The notes beneath the pieces are model-generated. The model worked only from the letters and a program-made list of their open reading frames with translations. It was not told the origin of the DNA and ran no database searches. From NCBI RefSeq assembly GCF_963676685.1, contig NC_092356.1, positions 40,697,601-40,761,600 of the forward strand: 64,000 nucleotides of DNA, read 5' to 3'. The translations under genes were made by a program, and so were the position numbers. Positions 11,001 through 23,000 of this stretch are shown piece after piece (position 1 is the stretch's first letter; the number at the start of each line of letters is the position of its first letter). This DNA comes from Mytilus edulis. Its lineage: Eukaryota; Mollusca; Bivalvia; Mytilida; Mytilidae.

Positions 11001-14000
11001 ATCAAACCAAATAGTAAATCCCTTAACAAACAAGAAGGCAGGTTTAAAAAAAAAATATGAATAAAAACAGTTTGAATTTTCACATAATGTTATTTCATCG
11101 TTAATACTTTTACTTTTTAATTTGATGACGATTCGATTTAAATCAAATGGGTATTCAGTAAATTATAATCTTTCACATTTTATAAACTTTGCCAGCCGTA
11201 AAATATTTATCATAACTCTTTTTATAGAATATCCAGTGCTGAAACGGTGTTTTTATTTATTATGGGCTTTGGCCGGTACGGCACATTTGTTCCCTCTTTT
11301 AGATAAAAGGTCACATCTTTCTTTAAAACATCCGCATATTGTTGTCGAGGGAAATACCTTCACCTAGAATGGTGTTCAAATCTATGGGTTCCGCCTTCGT
11401 AAGCGGATGCGACGATGTAATATGGCGTTTTTCAATTGTGACGTTATGAGAAAGATCTGCTACAGATTTGGAGAAAAGAAAAATTTGCCATGGATTTGAC
11501 TTGTTTGACGTTTGTAAAGTCACATTTGCCATAGATTAGGAACCTGCCAGAGATTTGGAACCCGCCATATATTTGAGTCCTACATATGGGTCCAAATAGA
11601 TTACATGTTTTATGCGATAAACAAGTTGAAATGGTGCAATGCTAGTGGTGATATATATTCTACAGTGAATTTGTAAAATCGTTGGAATAATTGGTGATTT
11701 GTTATATCTCTTTCAGTTTCGTGGGTTTTATAAAATCCATGAAATTATAACGAATGTTTTGAAACAACTGAGAATCTTGTCAGGGATTTTGTAAAATTTT
11801 AGAATTGTGTTTTTTATAAAGAAAGACCACTGAGTTTGAAATATTTTTTTTTTAATAAATACTACTAATTAAAGTTATGGTATATTGATAATAGATAAAA
11901 GACATACGGACTGATATTAAGACTACAAGTTTCTTATTTATAGATATAAAAAAAATGTGGTATGAGTGCCAATGAAACAACTATCCATCCAAGTCGTAAT
12001 TTGTAAAAGAAAACCATGATGCATATTAAGTGTATCTGACATTAACTGTTCTACGATATTGTTCTACTGTTCGACAGGCATACCTATATTGTTCAGATCT
12101 ATTCTTTCCAGACCACCAACTATTTAACAAATTATGTCAAACACTAACGGAAGACATTTGTGCTTGTCTAAAAGACATGAAATTGTCAATAGTTACAGCT
12201 GATGGTCTCTAAAAACAGGGTTCAAACAGGGTTTCAATTAAATGCTCGGTAGAATGACGATAATTCTTCTCAGACTTTTCATGTACATTTGCCATCCTAT
12301 TTCCTGTGTCACCCTTTTCAAGATAAACATCTAGGATAAAAATAATAGCAAAACATATAATATCGACTTCTTCTACAACTTTATTAGACTTACTGAACAT
12401 ACTTTTGCTAATTGAGCGTAAAATTACAAATTTGTTAAAAATCTATAGTCACTGTAGTGAGTGATTGCATTATTTATCAGATCAACCAGTCCTCAGGATT
12501 TTGTAACTGTTTGCTTGACGACAATGCATTTACTGGTAGTTCTACTTTTTTTAGTTAGAATTCTTCACAAAGTCCCTTGTAAAGTTCAAAAGCTATTAAA
12601 CATTTGCATACCTTTTATTCACTCTTTTATCATTTTGTCCATATCACCACAACCTATTGATATGTGAATTTTCTTAATATAGCATTTCTGAACAATTTAT
12701 AGAACAAATATACATACGTTATGAATTTACTTTGTATTCAGGTTAAGTGAACGATGCGTACTGTAAACTGTGGATTTATGATAAGTAATCATAGTTAAGG
12801 TCCAGGATTTTCTTATTTGGCGAAATTCTACATCTTCTTTTTTTCGCCTAATACAGGTTGCACTTTTGTTAAAATAGACAATGCAATTTCACATATCGTT
12901 TTGCTTATTTTGTCGCTAGGTTTATATGGTCTTCTTTTTGAAATAAAGTACATGATTGGTTGCTCTGAATCGATTTTCTATACGTTGCTCTTCTATAGAT
13001 ATAGACTGCAATTTCTCATAGGAACTCCATTTACGGATTACACGGTTACACTTCACTATGAAGTTTCGTTTGAAAGTTGATATGAACTATTTTTATATTC
13101 ATAGGTCAAAACATAGGATTATTTGACATATTTTTAACATGTATATGCTCCGAATTTCTTTTAGTTTATACTTATACTAAAATTCTGTACTACCTCACCT
13201 TCCACTTAAAGTGTTCCTCGGAATTCAATTTCACTGCTATATTGCGTATTTATACTGTCGTGTATCAATCCTATGAGTACTAGAGATCTTATTCTGGGAA
13301 ATTGTACGTTAACAAAACAAAATGTCTATGAATATTATTTATCTCCCTAAGATGCAACCAGTAGGCTGTTTTTAAAAACAATTTTAATCCAACGGATTAT
13401 TTTTTTTTACAAATTTCCTTTCAATATAATCAGGGCGTCTGTAAAACAAATATTGATTATTTCAGTGATTCTATAAAATCTATCCAAAATCATGAATGTT
13501 TTCGGGTAAAAATCAGAAAAAAATCTCCCCTTGACTTTAATGCTTTAAATCTATGTTTTGAATTAACCTGATTTACCTTTAGAAATTAGAAGCTTTCGTA
13601 TATCATTCATGAAAGTACAAATATAGCCCTATCTTTTGCAACATTGAAAACATATGATCATTCTGCATTTTTTTTTTGGCATTTACATGGTCTTTTCATC
13701 GGAGTTCAGTATTTTTGTGATTTAACGTTATTATTCGCACTTAATTTCTTCACTGATCAACCTTACTCTTTAATCCTGTAGTAAACAAATTTAGTACATT
13801 CAGCATTTTTTTTTTTTAATTTTATCTCTAGTTTTGATCCATCTATCAAAAAACATTTATCACAAATATTAATTACCAATCAGAAGAGCAGAGGACTTCA
13901 TTTCTTACAGAAAACTCTCCTCTGAATGGGCGGTCCTTGATGACGTATACATATTTACTGAATTTCCCCCTATATATAACCATTTATCAATTCAGTGATT

Positions 14001-17000
14001 AAAAAGAGCCTGAACATTTTCCTGATTTTACAAATTCACTGTAAAATATATATCGGGATAAATTTTTGATGAAGCATAATTTTCTTGTGTCATGATTTTA
14101 AGTTTACTTTGCTGTTTAATTGATGTATACACTTCGTTTTAGTCACGTAACAATTGAAAACAACACATTTAATACTTTCTTGCGTCCGAAGCGCTATTCT
14201 GGATTTACCTTCATCAGGAACGCTCAAAGCAAAACATTTGAAATCCGAAGATGTATAAGTACCGAAACCGTTGAAGAGGTATATGACAAAAACACCAAAA
14301 ATAAATAGCCAAATTCATCTAAAGTCAACATTGTCTGAGGGAGTTGAAGCCTTAGTTTCTTAATAATTTCAAAATTTATAAACAGACAATTTAAGAAAAG
14401 TTTGTTAAATCATGTCAATACCGAAGTACCGACTACTGAGCTGATGATCCCCTCGAGGACTGATAGTCCACCAGCAGAGGTATCACCCCAGTGATGTAAA
14501 AAATTGAAAACAACACGTTAAATAATGTCTTGCTTCTGAAGCGGTTTTCTGAATTTACCGTCATCAGGAACGCTCAAAGCCAAACATTTGAAATCCGAAG
14601 ATGTATAAGTACCGAAACCGTTGAAGAGCTATATGACAAAAATACCTAAAATAAATAGCCAAACTCATCTTAAGTCAACTTTGCCTGAGGGAGTTGAAAC
14701 TTAGTTTCTTAATAATTTCAAAATTTATAAACAGACAATTTTAGAAAAGTTTGTTAAATCATGTCAGTACCGAAGTACCGACTACTGAGCTGACGATCCC
14801 CTCGGGGACTGATAGTCCACCAGCAGAGGTATCACCCCAGTGATGTAAAAAAAAATTGAAAACAACACGTTAAATAATTTCTTGCGTCTGAAGCGGTTTT
14901 CTGGATTTACCGTCATCAGGAACGCTCAAACCCAAACGTTTGAAATTTGACGATGTATAAGTACCGAAACCGTTGAAGAGCTATATGACAAAAATACCTA
15001 AAATAAATAGCCAAATTCATCTAAAGTCAACTTTGCCTGAGGGAGTTGAAACTTAGTTTCTTAATAATTTCAAAATTTATAAACAGACAATTTTAGAAAA
15101 GTTTGTTAAATCATGTCAGTACCGAAGTACCGACTACTGAGCTGATGATCCCCTCGGGGACTCATAGTCCACCAGCAGAGGTATCGACCCAGTGATTTGA
15201 AAAATTGAAAACAACACGTTAAATAATGTCTTGCGTCCGAAGCGGTTTTCTGGATTTAGCTTCATCAGGAACGCTAAAAGCCAAACTATTTGTTGATATT
15301 ATTTGCTCAAAAAGCTTCAAAAGAAACAAGTTAGAAAATATGATTCCATTGTTTTTTGAATTTGATAGAAAGAGATTTAAAAGGTCGCCAAGTATTGAGA
15401 GATTTCAATGCTTATACAGGAGATTGATTATTTCTAATTGATTAAGGCCTTTAAATCCCACATTTTAGGTCATCAATAAGGTACCGAGCTCAATTATACT
15501 TTAATAAGAAGCTAGCACAGCTGAAGTTATGGGGTTAATGGCGTTTATTAGAAAGAAAATGCAAACATTAACATTTTATGACTATGTTCTCAACAAAACA
15601 AAATCATGCTAACTCTATTCTGTTGTATTTGGAGTCATAAGTTTTAGTCAAAAAGACATATTTTTCCAATTTTTATATTATATTATAGAAAATTAGGCTT
15701 GTTTTCTTGTTAGAATTGTTTTACATTGTCTTATCGGGGCCTTTTACAGTTGACTATGAGGTATGGGCTTTGTTCATTGTTGAAGGTCGTACGGTGACCT
15801 ATAGTTGTCTGTGTCATTTTGGTCTCTTGTGGACAGTTGTCTCATTGGCAATCATACCACATCTTCTTTTTTATATTATGTCAGAAGTAGCAAAAGTAGT
15901 GTCAATAAAGTAATGGCATTGGAAGTTAAAATTGTAGTAAATAGTTTGTACCCAGTAAAATACTGTATTATAAAACGTTCATCTATTTTGTATGAGAAAG
16001 AATGGCAAAAGGTAAAATCATAAAAAAAATGAATTCCGAGGAAAATTCGAAAAGGAAAGTCCCTACTCAAATGGCAAAATCAAAAGCTTAAACACATCAA
16101 ACGAATGGACAACAACAACAATTTAGAATTATATTGATGTAGCATTATTCATTATCTGATATTTTTCTAGGTTACAGAACATAAACAAGCATTAGCAGCT
16201 GAAGAAAAGGGTGAACCGTACGTTCAGGTTATTGACACTACAAGGGAGAAAGTAATCTCCTGCTTGAAGGCAGACAAGGATGTCCTTGAAAATTCCCTAT
16301 ATGAGGTTAAAGAACAAGCTCGCCAGTTGGAAGTCCGCAATGAACAGTTGATTGGAGAAAACCAAGATTTGATCATCGGGAAAGAAAACTTACAAGGTAA
16401 ACATGTAATGTATAAAATTTATCGTTAAATTGTGCAAATTGTACCGAAAGAAAGGTATTAACTAGGAGATACCAAGACTAGTCACTTTGAGCATCTCAGT
16501 ACATTTGTGATTCTGTGCATGGAATGGAAGAAATGGGTCATGTCAAAATGCAATGCACCGCTTTTGTCTTTGTTTTTCTGAATATTGTCCAACGAAAGAA
16601 ATTCTATATATTTGTTATTGTAAAAAAAATTTAAAACCTCTCATGTTAAAATTTATTTTAAACAGGCACCTTTCGGAATAGGTAGTACACCTTTTTCCAA
16701 AGCAAAACGTATACTATATTGCACTTATCTTCGAACTAAGTTCAAATATAACATTTAAACGTTATAGCTTGTACTTACATTAATTCTTTTATAAAATTGT
16801 TATGTTTATAGAAAAGAATATTGTCCAACGAAAGAAATTCGAAAAATTTGTTATCGTTAAAATAATAAAAACCTCTCATGTTAAAATTTATTTTAAACAG
16901 GCACCTTTCGCAATAGGTAGTACACCTTTTCCCAAAGCAAAACGTATACTATATTGCACTTATCTTCGAACTAAGTTCAAATATAACATTGAAACGTTAT

Positions 17001-20000
17001 AGCTTGTACTTATATTACTTCTTTTATAAAATTGTTATGTTTATAGAAAAGAAGATGTGATATTTGACAGAAATTTAAAATTTTAGGTCACCGCACAGGT
17101 TGAACATTGAGTAAACCCATACCGCAAAGTCAGCTATAAAAGGCCCCGAAATGACAAATGCAAAAACAATTACAACGAGAATACTAACGGCCTAACTTAT
17201 TTACAAATGAATGAAAAAAACAAATAAGTAACACAGCAACAAACAACAACTTCAGGCGGCACTGAATAACATGCTCCTGACTTGGAACATTAATACATAA
17301 TCCTTTAAAAAAATGACATAAGATTGTGGATTTGATTTAAAGTTACTCAGTAATTGTCATCTTTCCAATTTTCAAGATTAACATAAGCAGTAAGAATTCT
17401 ATTGCATACAAATATTTTACAATTTTATGGTGATGAGAAAATAAGAATATCAAATATGGGAGAATTTCAAGTCAAAATATGCTAACTGACTTAAAGTTTT
17501 CCTAAATTTCAGTCGAAATCACACGTTTACGCGAAAATAAAGACAATGAAAAAGTGTTGTTTGATTTAAAATTTGAGAATCTGAATCTTCGTTTGGCACA
17601 ACTGGAGAGTAACAAGCAGATGGCCATTACACAGGAGAAACAAGTTCATAAAGATGCTGTCGATCGTCTCAGTAAAGAAATGGTAAGTGGTACTGATTCC
17701 AAATACAGTTAAAATAAACAATACATCTTAAAGATATCGTACATCTCATAAAATTACACAAGTAAAGACTATAGAGAACTGCATACATTATAAAATTTTG
17801 ACAAGATTAATCTGAAAAATTAGAGTAAGCACATACTACACGAACACACAAGTCATTCTTGCTATTATATCTTCTGGGTCACTTTAATTCGTCTAAATTA
17901 AAATATTTAGCAAATCTGAGGTCTTATTTATACATTTTCAGTGAATATGTATTCATATTAATTCTAAACATGTTAGTAAAGATGAATAATTATAAAGAGT
18001 TGATTTACTTTAATGTGATGAAATTGTCTTGATCCTTACACTACAAAAGTCAAAAAGTCTGAAAAGACCCAGTGTTTTGTCTGAATTTGCATGAATTTTT
18101 ACTTGTCATTCTTTATTTGTCTGAATAATTTCAAGAAATTCTTCACATAGTATGAATTTGTCTAATAAGGTTCTTGACAAGTGTTTTGACAGTATGAACA
18201 TTGTCTAAACATTTCTCGACACTTCTGTATAATCTGATAAGAATCTTGATTATTATAATCTCGACCAATTATTGACTGTCTTAAATTTGTCTCGATCAGT
18301 CTTGATATATTCTATACATTCTTAATAAGGTCTAATTATTGTCTGAATATGTCTTGACACATTTTTGACAGTTTTATTACTGTCTGAATATATCTCGACA
18401 CTTCTGTATCATGTGATAAGAGTCTGGATTACAGTCTCGACACATTCTTGACAGTCTTAAATACGTCTTGACACTATCTCAACAGTATAAATTTCGCCTG
18501 AAATGTGTACACACTCATTCTGCACTAATTATGACTTTCTTTTGCTGTTATATACACATTTTTATAAGGGCTAAACTTGAATGATAAAGTATTAATTTTG
18601 TATAGTAAGATACTCTTTGGGTGCAATTAAGTTGGAATACCCTGATTACCCCCTCCCCTTTTTGTAGTTTAATTTTGATTAATTTTTATTACACGTTTAA
18701 TTTATTGTGTTCGCGTTGAATATATATCAAAGTTACTGACAAAAAGCATTTAGATTTTTGCCGTTCACAAAACTGCCAGTCAAATTTGCTTTACTTAAAT
18801 AGGTGACTTGAAGCAGTTGCAAAATGTGACAATTTGTCTTTTTTTAACCTGCAGTTAATCTTTTGCGTTTGTGTGACTACAAAAGAGGGGGCTTTCGTTT
18901 AGGTCAAAGAATTTGTTCCTATCTTGATTCAAAATTATTCATTATTTAAAACAACCAAAAACATTTTTTTATCCAAAATTGAGTGTTGAATTTCATATTT
19001 TGTTTTATCAAAAATACATATTAGTGATAACTCCCTCCTGAAAAGAAAAAAAATGTTTAGAGCTATATTATGCATGTCTGTTTGAGATCTATTTCATAAG
19101 ACCAATGATTTCTTTATGATGGGACCCATTATAAATACAGATTTTTTTATTATTATTCCTTGAGTAGATAATAATATTCTTTTAATCTTTGGGACATTAT
19201 TCAATTTGTTTTTATTTTAGAATAATAAACTTCATAATTTTGATGAAGAAAAATCCATTTTAATCCATTTTTTCAATTAAAATGATAATTTTTATTTTCA
19301 TCTACATGTCTAACAAACTTTTTAAATTTTAGTGCAGTCGGTTAACTGATAAGTTGTTTGTCTGATTAAAGCTAAAGCAGAAATTTGTTCATATAACAAT
19401 TGGTTGTACCATGTGGTGTATATAGTGGAGCGGCGGAGAAGACAATTTTTAAAACTATATAATCTAAGTTATCACCCCTGATAAACCAAAGTTCTTAATT
19501 TTCGAATAAATGGTTGTGTTTTATTTTCACAACACAATAATGCTACCATTTCAAAGATGAAATACCAAAAAGTGTATATTTTTAAATGAAAAGTGTTTCT
19601 GAACAAAATTCAATTTTGTATCAAATTTGATTATCTAATGTTACAGGAACGTATCCAACAGTTACAGAGGGCAGTCACCAGCAGTGAACGTGATCGTAAT
19701 GTACTACAAGAAAGATTAGATTCCACTAGGTATGTCAGTAATTAACATGTAAAACAATTTTAGAAACTAGAAGTTTTAGGGTCAGATACTCTTAATTTTT
19801 CAACTCAAGAGAAAGAAATGTTGTGGACGACTAAAGGTTAGAAGGTCTATGTCTGATGTCTGAAAAACTGGTCCACCATGGTCATATAATTGATTGATCA
19901 GTCCAGTGGCATAAATATATTTTCCTGAAAAGACCTCATTCATATACTGTAAATTCAGAAATTATTGCGATTCTGTCAATTAAGTTTAAAATGCGTTTTT

Positions 20001-23000
20001 AATTTTAGCGACATTAAGAAAAATCCTGTTTAGTTCATGTGAAATATTTCAAAATGCGAGTTTCAATTATTGCGATTATAATCCTGTCACATTTTTCGCA
20101 ATAATAAAAACCTCCCAATAATTTCTGAATGTTATTTCTTCAAATGTTATATAAGTACTTAATAAATGTTTTTAGCGTAAGTAATCAGATATGTTTATGA
20201 TATTAATGAAATAAATGAGGACTAACCTAAATCTCTCTATTATTTCAGACAAGCTTTGAATGATGCCAAGAAACAAAATTACGACCTCCTTGAACGTGTA
20301 CAGACATTACAGAATGACTGTTCTGAAAGTGAAGTCAGAAGGGCAGAGGTTGAAGGTCAACTCCGTCAGAATCACGGTGTAAGTTTATATAGAACGGTTT
20401 AGCTTTAACTTGATAGAATTGAGCCAAACTAAACTGAATTTATAATATGCATTATGTTAGACAGTAAATTGTTTAAGGCGCAATCTGTTCGTTTCTTTGA
20501 AATCAATGTTTCTAAATATGATTCTTCAAAATGCTGGCTTAAATGTTTTGAAGCCATATGGCAACTGATGTTTTGGAAAAAACTATAAAAAAAAACTTTA
20601 TTTGTTTCAGCGATTAACTTCTAAAAAAAGAAAAGTGATATCACTAATGGCAATTTAAAGAATTAAATTAAAGTTTATACATATTTTGATAAATTCCTAC
20701 GGTCTGTATTTTCCCAGGTTTTCATGTTTATATGTTAAGGTCAGCTTGTCAGCTTGTCAGTTTGTTTTAATTAAGAGATTAAGGGATAGGTATTAGATCA
20801 TAGATAGGAAACAGTATGATGACAGTATGGGTGTTATCAGAGAAACATCTGTATATAATTTTGATAGGATGGTCAGTTGTTGTTTGAGCATTGCACCGTA
20901 AGCAGTCATATTTTTACTTGTTGAAAATTAATTCAGCCCACCCACCGTTCCCCAGCTACACCTTAAATTAATGTTAATTATTTTTCATTATTTTTTTTAA
21001 AAGGGGCTACTCATAACAATGTGTGATTTTTTTTTGTTTTTTGTTTGTTTTTAAGGTAGCACAATACAAAGATTTTTCATCCCCAATCAGACACCTTTAA
21101 ACTGATGTAATTCCACTCATCTTCCTTTAAATTTTATAAATGAGGTACCAAAAGAAAGAAGAAGAAGGATTAATCTTTCAAATGGTGATAATTTTATTAT
21201 GACATAATTATTACATAATTAATTGTTATGTAATAAGTTGCCATATTGTGATGCCCATACTTGAATGAATTTAGCTTCTTTGTTATTCATAGCATCCCAA
21301 AATATTTTATAGATTCTTGCACAACACAGTTTGACCTCAAAAACTGTGTCTCAGATTTTTCCTATTGCATTTCATTCTCTCATAAATCTTCAATGAAGTT
21401 TACAACATCAATTCATACGAGACCACTAAATTCAATTGGGTATAAAATTTGTTCTATTGAAGTTTTTGAAAATCTGAGACATAGTTTTGGAGGTCAAGCT
21501 GTGTTGTACAAGAATCTATAAAATCTTTCTTCTTTCTTTTGGTACCTCATTTATAAAATATAAAGAAGGAATAAATGAATTACATCAGTTTAAAGTTGTC
21601 TGATTGGGAGTGAAAAAATCTTTGTATTGTGCTACCTTAATTTGTGATTTTTGTTTGTTTTGCCAACTTAATTTCAGAGAAATTTTTTCCCCCAATTCAT
21701 TAATACATCTTATAAATATTTAAGGCTTTGTTTTATTTAAGGGTGATAATTAAGTTAGTTTTTGTACCTGTTGGGATCTACCGCAGGAATTCTCATTTTT
21801 TCAAAATTTATACCTGTCTGGGTTTTACCAGTCAGATTCTAATAGTACCTGTTGGGATCTACCGCAGGAATTCTCATTGTTCAAAATTTATACCTATCTC
21901 AGGGTTCTACCAGTCAGGTTCTAAAAGTACCTGTTGGGATCTACCGCAGGAATTCTCATTTTTCAAAATTCATACTTGTCTGGGCTCTACCACACAGGTT
22001 CTAAAAGTACCTGTTGGGATCTACCGCAGGAATTCTCATTTTTCAACATTCATACTTGTCTGGGCTCTACTACTCAGGTTCTAAAAGTACCTGTTGGGAT
22101 CTACCGCAGGAATTCTCATTTTCAAAATTCATACTTGTCTGGGCTCTACCACTCAAGTTCTAAAAGTACCTGTTGGGATCTACCGCAGGTTTTCTCATTT
22201 TTCAAATTTATACCTGTCTGGGCTCTACCAGTCAGGTTCTAAAATAAATTTTTCAACTGTTCTTAAAATTGCATAATTTAGGTAATTTATTTTTATTAAA
22301 ATGATGTTGAGTAGGTAGTGTTTTTTTATTTGGTTATTTTGATTAGTATTATTGTAAGTTTTAATGAGTAGCCCCCTAGAAAGCCAAATGATATATTTAT
22401 TATTATTTTCATATGTATTCAATGTAATAGTTTTAATTGTTAGTGAATATGATACTAGTATACTGTGTATACAATTGTGTCTTAGTTTATTAGTTTGTTA
22501 ATAAATTAGAATAGTTTATTATAAAGTTTTGCGTATGATATCAAAATATCCATTATGGCAGAATAAGTGTTCTATTCAAGTAGAACATTTCCCTTTCTAC
22601 TCTTAGTATCTATATTAGTATAGATAATTGTGGTATGATACATGAGACTTGTTTTTGTCTATAAGGAGACATCTATTGTTCAATGTGGTATGGTATATGA
22701 GACTAGTTATTGTCTATTGGACACTTCTACTGTTTCAATGTGGTATGGTATATGAGACTTGTAAGGTTTTATTAGGAGACATCTATTGTTCTATGTGATA
22801 TGGTATATGAGACTTGTTGGTGTTATAAGGAGACATCTACGGTTCTGATAGTAATAGGTATAAAGATCTGAATATCTGTTATCAAACAAATTTTGCCAAT
22901 TGGAGAGACAACAGATTTATGCCATTTTGGACTTTATATGGGATTCAACATATATCAATTAGGATTGAATACAAAGTATATAACATGAAAAAAGATAATG

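Larger units (their letters stand above)
10514..16170 (+). other. Rootletin intron, 5.7 kb, repeat-rich
   Basis: Contains an 809-bp inverted-repeat element (10776-11584), repeat A fragments (11945-12025 and 15745-15880), the ~350-bp tandem array (14153-15285) and a repeat B copy (16025-16125). Vertebrate rootletin has about 125-150 residues at this point that I cannot find here. Between 12.0 and 14.1 kb only AT-rich sequence without a credible exon is seen. Confidence 0.6.

Noticed and set aside
21764..22243. CRISPR-like array
   Set aside because: The whole unit is repeated with no variable spacers, and the genome is eukaryotic.
21728..22276. Three overlapping ORFs of 60-118 residues
   Set aside because: Pure translations of the 80-bp minisatellite, open because unit length is near a multiple of three.
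21004..22377. GGGGCTACTCAT/ATGAGTAGCCCC pair as ends of a larger element
   Set aside because: Only 12 bp match and no target duplication is visible; could be chance or an older element.
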